In this document: in pieces, positions 35,001 to 47,706 of the stretch
How the letters are laid out: every line of letters starts with the position of its first letter
Numbering within the stretch: the stretch's first letter is position 1
DNA from: Dirofilaria immitis
Taxonomy: Eukaryota; Nematoda; Chromadorea; Rhabditida; Onchocercidae
Direction of reading: 5' to 3'
Assembly (NCBI GenBank): GCA_024305405.1
Contig: JAKNDB010000068.1
Coordinates: 6,811,501-6,875,500 of the forward strand
Length of the DNA stretch: 64,000 bases
Made by a program: the position numbers and the translations under genes
The notes under the pieces: model-generated
What the model was told of the DNA's origin: nothing
Databases searched by the model: none
The model's input: only the letters and a program-made list of their open reading frames with translations

Positions 35001-38000
35001 CAAGATGCTGGTTAGTGTTTTAACATTAATTTTGATTTTGTTATTAATTGATTCCAATAAGATTAAACTTTTAAGTATTAGTAAGAAATTAGTATTATTT
35101 AATATCAAAAAGTGAGAATGTAGGAGGAAAGGATAAAGAATATTAAATCTATTTTAATTTCAATTTTTCCCCATCACACAGCAAGAAAATTTATCAGTTT
35201 CATTAATTTCTAGTGATATACTTTTTTTTGAACAATTATTTTATGAAATTATGAAATAAGTAATTTTTATTTGGAACTTCTGTGTTCCGTTTGTCTGATA
35301 TGTTTTTAGTAATTTAAAGAAAGCACAAAATCTTTGTATATTTTCAAAAAAGAAGAACTTAAGAAAACATCTATCATGCTTTAACTGTTTGAGAGGGAAC
35401 ATTTTTTTCTTAGAATTTAAAATATTCTATTAATCGATATGTTGATAAATTGATTAATCACAAATCTCTTGTAATTGTGAGCATGCATTAGCTTTTTTAG
35501 TTCATATCTGAACTCGGTTGATTTAAAAAATTTTCCATCTTTTTAAGCAAATTTTGCTGCTATTGCAAAAACTCGCAGTTGTTCATTTTTGAAAGTTTCT
35601 CATATGTCTATATTAACTCTTTGTGATTGATTAATTTTTTAATTGAATTAACTTTACTATAATGTAGCATGCATAAATTACTACTATAAAATAAAATGGA
35701 ATATTAAGTCGCAGCTAAGCATCGAATTAAAACATTAGGAAGTTACGAAGAATATATCCAAATTCATTAAAGACACTCTTTTTGTGTCTTTTAATAGGCA
35801 TAAAAGACACATTTATTAAGATTTTACAAATTAAAAGAAAAGATTTTAGTTATTCGGTGATGGCTGGAATGCCGGAGAAAACTGTAGAGTATCTATTGGA
35901 AACTCGAATCGATGCGCAAACTGATGATGGCTTGGTTGATAGATTTTGGAGGATTTCATTCTTACACATATCATTCATATGCCTGTGAATATTTTGTGCA
36001 GTTATCTTAAAAATTATTACATGCGTGGCTCCACCGTATGTTTTTCGATTCGTTTTTTTTTTTTTTTTTGACTTTTAATCACTTACAAAATGTCAATTAT
36101 CTCAACTTTCTGCCTGCTTCTTTCTTAAATATATAATTTGATATTGACGGACATTTAATTTTCGAAAATTCAATACATTAATTCCACAACTTATATGAAC
36201 TTCGACTGCTAACAATCCTCCAGAAATCTGCATTAAAAAAAATACATTAAATTTACTGTTCCTGGTTCTCCGTTATTAAAACATTCTTTAACTTTTGATC
36301 TTTCTGAATTTGTCGCTTATTAGTTACCTTTTTTGATAGGTTCGAAGAGATGGTGGTGCACTGCCGATACATAATTATGAACTCAAAATTGTTGCAAAAC
36401 GACGTGTGGTTGCCTTTCTGAATTTATGGGTACAAATTCTTGGTTTACGATTCTTTCTTGATCCCGCATCTAATAGTTTTGTCGAGGTCAACTATTTAAT
36501 TCTCTTTTACGAGTTAATTAATTTGTTATGACAAAGACTCATTAATGTTTGGGCATTGAAAAAACAACTGATAGTTTTTTGATCAAACAATTACTTACTT
36601 GCAAAATGACTAAAGCACATGTTAAGTACAATTTGGAAATAAATTTTCCTGATAGTATCATAACCGTAAAGCAAAGAAACGAAAGAATGGGAAATAGTAA
36701 AGTGAATAAGGAAGAAGGAAATTAGAAAACTAAAGTTGATTCCTATTTAATGAAAGTGAGATGAGAAATTAAATTGCAGGAATTGTACTGTGATGTTCTG
36801 GAAGATAGTCAACAATTCCCGGTGATGTTATCAAATTTGGAACCGATGTGCGCAATTCGACAGCTTCGTGAAAATGCTATGCAAACTATTAACAGGCATT
36901 CATCAGTAGTACTCGACTGTGGTATTTACTGCAGTCATGCTCCGGCACCGAACCCCGTACTACCATTTGATACTTGTTGGTGCCTTTATCATTTTTATTC
37001 ATTTTTTCTTCGTTTTCACATTCGCGCCTACTTACTCCTCATTGCTTATTTAATCTCTGCAGTCGTTGAGGCATTTTCTCATATTACTTACTATTCCTTT
37101 GTGAATTTGTTTTTCATAATTGAGAATATACTTATCGATTGATCTCTTCAGGTAACCAGCTAATTTATTTATCCGATACAAGTTCTTTCATGATGAGCAT
37201 AAGACTTGACAAAACTGCTGCTGATATTTGTGAAATGGCAAAAACAAAAATGCGCTATGGTAGCTCTAACGAGGAATTACAATTAGTTGAAGTGAAAAGC
37301 AGTGGAGGTGAATTTTGTAAATTATTAAAGACTTTCAAAATTCATATCTCTGCCTCAAATTGTTTAGTAATGAAAATGAATTATTTCATCATTTTTTCCT
37401 TAATTTTTTAAAAATTTTTCTTCGTTATCTCCGCTATTCATTATCATTATCTGACGCAAGCCTCAAAAATTTTCTATCATAAAATAAATATAATGAAAAA
37501 GTGAAAATAAGAGAAATTATTCTTTCTGGAGAAAATAGGAGAAGAAAAAGAAAATAAGAATAATCACTCAGAGTAGCAAAGAACAATTCAGCAGTATTAC
37601 CATTTTTTCAAATTTCAATGTAATTTATTGGAAAGCTTTGAGAAAAAATAAGAAATTTTGCGGTAAAAATTATTGATAGGAATTTTAAATTTTCAGCAGA
37701 TTAATTTTCCAAATTTTTCCTTTTTCCAAATGATTAGAGAAAATTTTTAAATGTTTTCTTTAATGTTGTTTCCAGAAAGAATAATCTTTTCACCGAATGA
37801 TATCAGTGTTCCGACAATGATTTCGTTAAACGGACGTCTGTATATTGCTTGTAGCGACGAAATCGAAACTTTGGTAACTTTCACTGTTCTAATAGGCTGT
37901 TTTTCAAAAGAAAAAAAGAAACATCTAAATTGATTTTAATTGAAATTCGCATCAATTCGTTTGTGATGGATTTTATTTGATTTGTTTCAAATCCTAATCG

Positions 38001-40054
38001 ATAACTTACGTACAGTTTTCTTCGATGTTTTTGAAGAATTTATGAAAGCCACTTCAGATTCCCATGCCGCAACAGAATGGTCCATCAGAGAGTGTTCATT
38101 CCTCAGTGTTGGACTATTTAAGCAGTATTGATATTGCTCAACAACTGCTCATCTTTCATACTCAACTGTTGGAGGCGACCGATGATATCGAACTCATCAT
38201 TCAGGTTCCTTATTTTGAATTATTGTTCTTTATATTAAATTCTCTGAAGGAAACAAAAACTTCCTGAATTTGAAAAACTTAGTTTTTGAAATTTTTCAAG
38301 ATGTTCGAATTATTTCAGGTATTTGGACGAGAGCAGTTTCCTAGTCGGATAACATCAAATTTGGATCTTTTAATGCGTCGTTTCAATGAAGTACAATTCT
38401 GGACAACAACGGAAATATTGCTTGCTCATGGTAGTACAAAACGTCTTTCAATCCTTAAAAAATTTATCAAAATTGCCGCTCAGTAAGTTTCTACAATTTT
38501 CGATAGAAATTATTGACAGAAACTGGAAGCATGATGCCAAGTTTTTGAATTCTATTTGGTTTCTCTTCACATAATTCAACTTCAAAATTCAATTTTTGAC
38601 TTACTCCACGTCTAATTTTAATAATAATTAAATCTGCAGTGCAAAAGAAAACAAGGATTTGTTGTCGTTGTTTGCAATTATCTTAGGTCTCAGTAATGTC
38701 GCTGTTAGTCGGATCACTCATCTTTGGGAGGTGAGTTTTATCAAAACTTTTTCTCTTATTTAATTTCCTTATATTCATAAAGATATCATTCGCAGAATAG
38801 CGACTTTTTATCTTAAACAAAGCGGAAGTTCAAATTTTAAACATGGGGCGAAAAATGCATGATCGAATATTTTGAACAGATGTTGTTATTTCAGAAACTT
38901 CCATCTAAAATGAAACACCAGTACGCAGAATTCGAAGAATTACTCGATCCGTGCCGTAACCACCGTGCTTATCGGATGCTTACTGCTAATATGAATGCAC
39001 CAACGGTACCATTTATTCCACTGCTTCTTAAGGATTTGACATTTATACACGAAGGCAATAAGACTTATTTCGCTGGTTTGATCAATTTCGAGAAAATGGT
39101 AAGTCCAATATCATTTTCTTGTCAATCACCGTATACAGTTGATATACAAGTTGAGCAAAATTTAACGTTTTGGTAGAAATATTGCTGCTAATCGCAAAAT
39201 TCATTTTGACTGTTTGCACAGAAAATGACTGTTGAAACCGGATTCTACTCTGATATCAAATTAAATTGCTCATCATTTTCAACCTCTTTGATTTCATTTT
39301 TCATACACTTCGAATTCCATTCCTAATTGGATTTAATGTTACTCATTACCAAACTGCCTCTTTTTCCGGTAATTTGTTTCTTAGTTGTTGAACCAACAGA
39401 ATGACAAAAAGAATTTTTTTGAAAAAACACTTTTCATATTTTCTTTTATTCAAAATAATTCCAAAGAAGTTGGTTATTATTCTTCTAACACTATTTTATC
39501 TCGAAAGCGAAATACTAATCTTCAAGAGAATTATTTAAATATTTAAAATGCTTTCAGCACATGATTGCTAACGTTTTGCGAAGCTTTAGGCAATGCAAAT
39601 ACCCAGGTATGTCTCTGAGATCACTTGATAAGTATTGATCCTAATTTACCGGTAAAAACTTTGATCATTATCACTGACGTCACTGAATAATGTCTAGTCA
39701 ACATTCGCCAAACTTTTCTAATTGTTTTGATGCCTTTATAGAATAATTAAGCGAAACATTATTTATCAGTTGGCAGATAAATATATTTTGACATTATTTT
39801 AAAGATATCTGATGCAACTATAGTAGCATTGTAATCATTCAAATTGTTTTTTCAGCTGTAGTCTTCGAACGGAAGGTTTTTAAATCGAAAAATCTTGTTA
39901 GGTAGGCAAATTTTTTAGACATTCATTTCTATCCTTTTTCAAAAATTATTTTATCGACTATAGCTCTTATAGGAATTTCAAAGTGATTGACAATCAACGG
40001 CGTTTGATGGAATTATCTTACCAAATTGAACCATCGAGAAGAAAATGTATGTAG
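20100..40054 (+). CDS. epac-1: EPAC, cAMP-activated Rap guanine-nucleotide exchange factor
   Basis: Rap1/2 exchange factor switched on by cAMP. Exons: 20100-20222 (tentative), 21568-21646, 23068-23208, 27093-27253, 27528-27626, 28236-28389, 28989-29066, 29533-29661, 29850-30071, 31280-31416, 34816-35010, 35850-36035, 36340-36486, 36780-36975, 37152-37307, 37776-37873, 38058-38204, 38319-38482, 38640-38730, 38895-39098, 39558-39606, 39856-39901, 39973-40054. Order: cNBD-A ([18 protein letters not shown]), DEP ([16 protein letters not shown]), cNBD-B ([48 protein letters not shown]), REM ([16 protein letters not shown]), RA-like, CDC25 catalytic domain ([21 protein letters not shown], [17 protein letters not shown]), stop TAG. 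One missing T or A at 20179-20183, 21628-21631, 27097-27101, 29022-29026, 29960-29965 and 35944-35947 breaks the frame; adding it restores family match and phase. One exon between 20222 and 21568 was not found. From 23068 on the call is certain. Confidence 0.95.
22540..22790 (+). other. coding-like patches inside an epac-1 intron
   Basis: Two short open stretches on the plus strand, [19 protein letters not shown] near 22560 and [20 protein letters not shown] near 22710, have protein-like composition. They lie between the two cNBD-A exons, which already join in phase without them. They may be alternative exons, exons of something else, or chance. No family was recognised. Confidence 0.25.
23458..23635. 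repeat. short tandem array in an epac-1 intron
   Basis: Three successive blocks begin AGGTGACTTTTCAACTTGCG or the GGTAAC variant. The first (23458-23526) and third (23567-23635) are about 68 bp and nearly identical; the middle one (23527-23566) is a truncated 40-bp version. No coding potential. Confidence 0.9.
23636..27092. other. large intron of epac-1, no exon seen
   Basis: A+T-rich intronic DNA between the last cNBD-A exon and the exon at 27093. It contains a 135-codon forward frame at 24314-24721 that is very rich in Phe, Leu and Ile; I regard it as chance. Short local repeats occur at 25832-25858 and 26255-26330. Confidence 0.55.
31840..32241 (-). CDS. hypothetical nested antisense ORF, 133 codons
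   Basis: A single uninterrupted minus-strand frame from ATG at 32241 to a stop at 31840, inside the largest downstream intron of epac-1 (31417-34815). Its composition is mixed and protein-like, with stretches such as [19 protein letters not shown] and [21 protein letters not shown] recognise no domain, signal peptide or membrane segment. At this base composition a chance frame of this length is possible, so it is only a candidate nested gene. Confidence 0.25.
   Translation of the reverse strand: MFVKPCISAIFKIDFIQLLGRFILEILTNNVVSENDRLQWIIDYICLNLNNCLLSDSLLKLAISFIEFENFVGYCQIQLKSMKKTIHYGHYKQSPLFLILSSENATHNLFIFQHLIHLFVSSKDKIIENMDEM
32432..32456. other. 11-bp inverted repeat in an epac-1 intron
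   Basis: TTTTCGCCTTT at 32432-32442 pairs with AAAGGCGAAAA at 32446-32456 across three T residues. It lies about 190 bp upstream (in antisense terms) of the nested frame ending at 31840. Confidence 0.75.
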
Positions 40055-41128
40055 CAACTGTATTGATATCAATAGTTAAACTGATACATCGATGATAGTC
40101 ACAATAATCTCTGCACTAAAGAAGCCTAGAAATGATTAGTCATGATGTTCTATCGACAAAAATGGTTTCAGAAGACTGCTCAATATAGTATTAAAAGTAT
40201 CTGTCATGACATTCACGCCGATGATGTGAATTTCTTCTTCCGTACCTCTTTTCTTCGTGATCTCTATTTTCGTTTTTTCTCCTTATTAAATAGTTTCTCC
40301 CAACATCTTTCGATGAACTACCACTTTTTTTTCACAAAAAAGTCCCACCTATAAATTTCATGAATATCATTAGCAATAAGATATGAAGTTTCGTCCCATT
40401 AACGAAAAGTCCATGTGAGTGGAAATTGAAATATGGAATATAAAAGGCATTAAAATATGGGAAATTCCGAAAATAAATCTAACAAATCCATGGCAAAAAA
40501 CGTATAGGGACAAAATAACTGGAAATACACATATTTCATTTATGTTAGAAAGATGTGGAGTGATGTGGTCCTGCGAATTAATTAACGACTATTAATAATC
40601 GCCAAAAACTTAATATTAAAAAGATTTTCGAACTTTATTAATTAAAGTGATAAGCGGTGACAAAGCTGCAATATAAGAGTACAGAAGGATTTTAGTAAAT
40701 GGTGATATAAGATATAACATTCGTGATATAATAAAAGAAGACAATAACATTTATAAGTTTTCCAATATGGAAATTCAAGTTAAGAGATTGTGGTCCTTCT
40801 AGTTTGAACGTTTCAGGAGGAACAGAACTAGACAATTTTAAAACGACTGTGGAAGCTAATAGAAATTTTAAAGAACGGTCAAACTGGAAGATGTTACACA
40901 TACGAGAAATGTCTGAGATCTATGGGATTGAGATATGTAAATAATAAATCCCTATTCATCTGAAATTCAAGTCGTCATTCAAAAAATACCAAAGTGAAAT
41001 GATAATTTAGGGAAATTAAAAGACAAAGTGAAGGAGAGAGAATTTTCTAATAAATGGAAATTGAAAAGGGCACAACTTATTGAAATTTAAAGGAATTAAT
41101 GTCTATCACCAATTATTCATAACAGCGT
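40055..41128. other. convergent intergenic stretch
   Basis: About 1.07 kb between the stop of epac-1 on the plus strand and the stop of TMEM209 on the minus strand. It must hold both 3' UTRs. No exon or repeat stands out. Confidence 0.6.
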
Positions 41129-44100
41129 CTACTCTAAAACGCAAGCAAGGTTAATGCCGTTTTCATCAATTTTTATATCACCTAGTTGGCCTTCGTTAAA
41201 TAAACGAATGTGCTGTATGAAAAGCAATATTGTTCGCCAAAGATTTTTCGTACCGCGATCAACTTCAAAACGTTCACGGCCACCATCAAGTACTAATTCG
41301 AAATGTGGAGGATGAACACTGCTCTAAAAAATTTAGTAAATTCAATAAAAACGGTTCCCAATATTTAACTGCTGAATTGACTGATCTGACGGTTAATTAA
41401 CGTAATAAACAGAATAATCAAAAGATATAATTTTTCGGTCAAGTACCTGATAAATGTAGAAAGACTTTTTCATGCACTGCAATGGTGACGGCTTTGCGGG
41501 CTTCCTTAAGTAGAAAACTGATGAAAATGGCATTTCAATATCATTCACCAAAGGATTTGTTCTCATCCTAAAAAAATTCTTTTTAAATGAATCTTATGCG
41601 ATATATGTATGTCTATTATTTTAGCTAAAATTGTTCACCTTTCATGAAAAATATTCATCTTTCGTGAAAAATATTCACTTGCGCTTTTAAATGAATACAA
41701 AGTTTAACATCAACTTTAATACTAATTACAGAATATAGACAGGAATTACTCTAATTTACCGAGCATCCATGTAAACAGCAAACCATGACCAAATGAGTTG
41801 AGCGTCTGTTGGCAAATGAGGGCCCCACGCACGTTCTGTTGGCGAATAACCATGTTCACCTGAAATAAAAAAATTTGTTATTTTTAATCATATCAAGGAG
41901 CTTCTGAATGTTTAACAATTTTGAACATCAGTAAATTTTAACTACACTTAGTTTTTCAAACCATGAATCGCGATTCAAAAGGAAACTAAAAAATAACAAC
42001 AAATCCAAAAAAAAACAAAAAGGAAGAGCACAGCTAATTTAGAAGTGAATTGAAAAAATAACCTTCTTCTTTCCTTTCAGCAGAGTTCATATCCTCCGCC
42101 TTGCCAATTATAGTTTCTCATACAAACATCGGCAGACAATTCCCGACATCTTTTAATCAAATAAGACTGTTTTTCATGTGTTTTGAGATATGGTAAAACG
42201 TATGGCAGAGCTGACTTCAACAAATCATTTTTCGATGAAGCAGCGGTTTGAAGAGCCTCTACAGACGAGTGACCGATTTTCAAATGCAAATGTGCATGAA
42301 ACTGAAATTTTCTTTTATTTCTTGTTTTTCATATTACTCGTAGTAAGTAAATTTACTCATTCCATTTTTACTTAGGCTTAATTTCATTGAATGCTCAATA
42401 TCTTGGCCAAAATTTCATATGAGACCAATTACTTCTTGCACGATATCGGATTCTGCCTTATGAATTTAAAAAAATATAATTGGAAAACAATTATTAGTTA
42501 TTCTGCAATGACGAGTACACTTAACTTCGCATGGACCATGCTGAAGAAATTTTTTAAAACATGCCTTTATAAAGATGGCATTAATTTCATCAATTTTTGT
42601 AATGAGTGGACGTAAAATTGTTTGACAAATCCAGGAGCGTAAATTATGTTCAGCGACAGCGAAATCATCAGCGTCCATTCTATACCTACGGCAGAAACTT
42701 TAATCAAGCGGTAGCGAAATCCTCATTGCTCTTTTAAAACTTTTTCTAGTCAAAAAACAAAGAAATTTGAAGCGGCAAAATTTTTACTGATTCAATATTT
42801 CCGAAGAAGTGATAGGTATCTGCTTGCCAGTTGGACTACTTTCAATTCCATTCAATTGAATAACACTTGAAAATTGGTTTCCAGAAGGCGAATGTGGAGA
42901 TAAGCTAGAAAGACGGCGACGTTCATAACTTTCTGATCGACGAATTAACGGTTGAGTAAATCCTGTAAACTTCGGTTGAATATCAAGAACTTCCCAAACA
43001 AAAATTCAGATGAAATATGTGTGACTAGAAGAAGCACAAAATTCTTATTCTCCAAAATTCAGATTCAAAAATAATGTAATATTTTTGCAGCAAAACCGAA
43101 TTTTAGTTAAGCTTAAGCTTATAATTAGCTGTTGAAGGGAACAAATAGATCTTTCATCTGCTCATTATGTGAGACTTTAAAATTATTAGTGATGTGAAGC
43201 CACGTTAAAAGTTTCAAAACGAAATTCAATTTTCCGAGCCTCGGCCTTTTTTGGTGACCGTTTTGCAGCATTATGATTTACACGAAATGTGATGCTGTCA
43301 TTATCAGCATTTCGTGTAACGTCTGTTCCATCACTTGCTACACCTTTACCATCTTCAGAAGTCAATTCATTGCCAACGTCAATCAAATTTAGTGGAATCG
43401 GCGATAATGATATACGCTTGTTAGTTACCATTATACGACTACCTAAATAAAAATATGAATCTAAATGCACATAATACACTTTGCGAATATTAACGAATCT
43501 TTCCCATCATCAGCATTACAGTTAAAATTTCTTGAAAGGCAATATGAATTAAGTACACTGTGTTCATTGTTCATGTGATCATACGAATCTAATATTTAAC
43601 ACTATTAAACTTACCGCAAAACGTACCATAACTATCATAAATACATTAATAGAAAAAAGGGTAGTAAAAAGGGTCTAAATTAAGTTCCAGTGCTATTTTC
43701 TGCAATTTATGCATCTGATTTATACCATTTGACAAGAAATATCTTAAAATTTAAACTCCTAATTTCAATTCTAAATAAGCGCATTATTTTCAAATGTAAA
43801 AGATTAAACTGATATTAATATATCGACTAGCTGATGCATATTATGATACATACTGCATAATCAAATCGCACCAGTTACTAACGAAACAACACTATTTTCA
43901 TCGCTTGCCACCTTCCCTTGTTCATCATCATATATGGCAGTTCCAACTTCGTAACTGTTATTTTTAGAAGATGCCAAACGGAATGACTGAGAAATACCAA
44001 TGATATGATCGGAATGAGGAAATGACAATGAACCAAGTGATGTTGAAAATGATGTTATGGCACTTTGGAATAATTCACTATTCTGCGGACTGAAAAACTT

Positions 44101-46604
44101 TGAAATTTATTTTTCCAAATGCATACGAAATTTCTTATTATAATCGACGATTTTCTTGCCGCATACCACTTTTTTCTAATGACGGCATTTTATATTTCTA
44201 CAAAGAAAATATTTATCGAGCTTATAGCTATTTATAGAATTCTACATGAAAGTGTTTTATTTAAGTAGCGATATGATGTGCTATGTTAGTTAAATAAAGA
44301 GAAGAAATGTCCTCTGCGTAATATGCATTTATAACTGCATTAGAATGGTCATTTTGCAGTTTAACTGCTTATTTTTAAACTTTTCCACCATGAAAGCGTG
44401 AAAATGTATTTAACATCCTTATTCTCATATTATTCTCAGCAATGTAATAAAGAAAGTTCTCGATAAGATGTATTATAATCAAAATGATTTCGTATGCTTT
44501 CAGAGTCTTCACATATTTTTCTCAACAAAATATCTATGAAATGAACCATAAATGTAAGTTAACCACATATGAGTTTAATGAAAAGTCAACCATATATTAT
44601 TAATGTGCTGAGTAGCGAATATTATAAATAAAACCACATCTTAAAGATTCACTACCATAAGCGTGGTCGTACTTCTTGATGTTTTTAACCTTTTCTGAAA
44701 ATATTCTTCCAACTGTTTATTTGTCTGAATTGAAGATGTCGGACGGCTACGAGGAGATGTTCTCGAACCAACTTTCGCGGATAACGATACAGGATGATTG
44801 GAATGTCTTTCTGCATATGCAGAATGATGATCAATCAGTGGCATTGAATGTATGAATAAAGCATTGTCGCCAAATGCACTTTCTGATTTACGACTAAAAA
44901 CTTTTCATTCAAAATTTATCGAAAACGTTACAATTTTATGCCATAAAAATATTTTTCTAGGAATGCTTCAGAAAAGAAACAAATTGGTAACCTGGTGTAA
45001 ATTTTAGCATATTTCGTTATCTTTTTCAAAACGATATAGAATGATAAGAAATTTGGTCCAAATAATCACTAAAGACTGGAGCTTAAACCAAGAAAAGACA
45101 GCAATTAAAGATTTTAATTGAATCCATTTGCACAAGTGCATTTTTAAATGAATAAAAGTTTTAGGAGAGACCAACTTATTAAACGATGATCCAATTGAAG
45201 AACCACTCAAATTATGCCTCGTATAATTTGGTGAAAATAGATTTTTCGGAGTTTGTACTGTCCAATCGCCAAAATGTAAGGCTGAGAGCCATTGTGTGAT
45301 AAAATTTCGATTTGATGGTGGAAAAGATGAAATGCTACAATCACCTAGAAAATGAAGCCAAGATGTTGTTAAAGAAAGATTACTTCTCAAAAACAATAAA
45401 ATTAATTTAATTCAAAACGCTAAATTGAGAGTACTTGTGGAGCGCAAAGAACACTCTTCACAATCGTACTTCACTTCATATATGCAGAGAATAAAAGAAA
45501 AATCAAATTGCTCGAACAAGCGATAAGAGTTCTTTTTATGAATGTTTTTTTTTTTTAACTAACATGAAATTGCCTGCAAAAACCTTAGCAAGCATTAACG
45601 GCATACTTCTAGGAGATATTCAAGATCAAGTTTATTTCCAAAACATTAGAGTCTTACTTTTATCAGTGATTCCATGTGAAGAAACTTGTGATATAAGCTT
45701 TGATGGTATTTTCCTCGTGATATAATAAGAGTATCTCGCTGCTTCGAAAAAACATACCAGCAAATTCAAAAACAAATAAAAAGTGCAGTGATCTCGATTG
45801 TATATATCGTTAAATAAACTCTATCATATCGGAAAAAGCAAGAAATCAAACTAGCGCAAACAGCACAGTGTAAAGCGAGAATCTAAAAAAAAACATTTTA
45901 TACACATATGATATGCTCATTTTCTGTCATTAATTAAATCAAAAATGAAACTCTACTTAAAGTCAAAAGCCAAATTAAATACTTTGAAAAAAATTCTAGA
46001 AATAAAAAAAAAGAAATGAATTAAAAATAATAAGGAAAGAGAGAAATAATCTATTTAAATTTCCTTGATCCGAGAAAGATAACTTACATCGAAAATGAAA
46101 TAAAGCGTTGGCAATGCCCAAACTATAACTTGTCGCCATGATTGCCAAAATCTATTTTAAACAATTACTTCACTATTTCAATTAAGATTAAGATTTAATT
46201 CTTTCCTGAGTCTTAATTGATGCTTTTTAATAACTGAGATTAAGAAAGTCAAAGCAGTCATACTCAAAGTGAATACCACATATTCTGGAGATAGGAGTTC
46301 ACAAAATGCAAAAACATTAGAGCTGACAAAACTATACCAAAAAACGACTGATATACCTCATCCATAATTAAAACAGTTACTGATTCAGATTTAGACCAGC
46401 TAGATTCTTCAGTAAGCTTAAAACGGATTGACATACTCTTAAATAAACAGTCTGAGATTATATCAACCAAGGAAACCATTCGGGATCATTTCAAAACAAC
46501 TAAATCACATACCTTGCTGCTTCAGTTCCGCGCTCCAGTACAACGAGTAAGTCCAATTTATTCTTCGTTGACAAAATAGTTCGATGATGCCATGATGAAT
46601 TCAT
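41129..46604 (-). CDS. TMEM209-family nuclear envelope membrane protein
   Basis: TMEM209 is a two-pass protein of the nuclear envelope/ER linked to nucleoporins; its biochemical role is poorly known. Exons in gene order: 46513-46604, 46264-46347, 46088-46151, 45176-45344, 44690-44893, 43879-44089, 43204-43442, 42788-42962, 42526-42685, 42063-42301, 41760-41859, 41447-41567, 41129-41324. Visible parts: start MNSSWHHRTILST with GTEAA; membrane segment 1 (FGIVLSALMFLHFV); segment 2 ending NALFHF (family: NALFDF); a long Ser-rich middle; then RSWICQTILRPLI, LKIGHSSVEALQTAA, RCRELSADVCMRNYNWQ, HLPTDAQLIW, YIYQSSVHPPHFELV, and FNEGQLGDIKIDENGINL near the end. Frames break in several exons: a T6 run at 46334-46339, an extra G in the CCC at 41280-41282 and near 42095-42100, and probably one base each in 43879-44089 and 43204-43442. 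Exon 46264-46347 ends in an unexplained in-frame TGA. Confidence 0.92.
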
Positions 46605-46610
46605 TACGTA

Positions 46611-46620
46611 CCTGAAAATT
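46611..46620 (-). promoter_or_regulatory. probable trans-splice acceptor of TMEM209
   Basis: On the minus strand AATTTTCAG ends 6 bp before the TMEM209 ATG at 46604. The strong 3' splice signal next to the start codon suggests spliced-leader addition, although a 5' UTR intron is equally possible. Confidence 0.5.
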
Positions 46621-47706
46621 ATTAATCAAGCATCATGGAATGCCCAATTATACACGACTCAATCAGAAGTTCACAATACAAATCATATCATCACAGTGAA
46701 CCAAATTCTTGCGCGTATAACCTACAAATAGTAATGTATCTTTCTACGTTAGAGTAAGAGTTTTCATATTAGACAAGTGTTTGAAAAGAATGATACTTGC
46801 TTAGAAATCTAAGAAATCAACCGAATGCTCCAAGTTTTAAGAACATTTGTAGAGAATCATACGTGTCCATAAAAATAAATTCACTAATCCAAGAATGATT
46901 AGGAATCAAGATCCAGTAATAGAAAAAGAAAAAAACTCGTATGCTTGGGAAATAAACTTCGTTTATAGAGTAAGAGAAATGTAAAATCAGACATTAAATT
47001 TTTCTTTTCATTCAAAATAAATATGCACATAAAAACAAAAGTAAGGAAACTATTGCCACGTACTTACTGTAAATATATATATATATATCAATCATTATTA
47101 ATGCAGCATTTCATAAGAATGAATAAATTTATTTCAACTGCTCAAAGGATTCAAATTCTGATGATATATTCTTTACATGAAGAAACAAGAATATGCTGAA
47201 ATTAGTGACACAAAAGAAAAATAAATAAAAATACTAAAAAACCCATAATTAAATATATGTAGAAAGTGACGGCATACAATTAGAATGCTGAATGATTTTA
47301 TAGACTCACACATTTGCTTTAAACAAACTAATTTATTATCTACAAAAATAAAATTCACTACAACACTAAATCTTAAAATTATATGAAAATATGGATTTCA
47401 TAAACGCTGCTTGCATCCAGTATATTCAAAACGAATATAAAATCAGTTATTGAATAGAACTTCTTTCAATTCTTTCAGGTTCTTCGACATTTATTGTTTA
47501 TAGAGACAGAAAAGTACCTCAATCAAGGTATATGCTAGAATCACATATAAAATAATAGCACCTCTAAAATACTTAAAAAAATTAACAAATAAAGTTTATA
47601 AATTGACATAAAAAGAAAAATACAAAATAATTTTAGAATATTAACTGTGACTCGATATAATGAAGTCATCCAAATTTCGTCGTAAATAATTGTAGACTAT
47701 ACATTG
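46621..47706. other. gap between SPRING and TMEM209
   Basis: About 1.1 kb between two minus-strand genes. It should include the SPRING 3' UTR. A short ATATAT run lies at 47074-47088. No exon was recognised on either strand. Confidence 0.5.
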
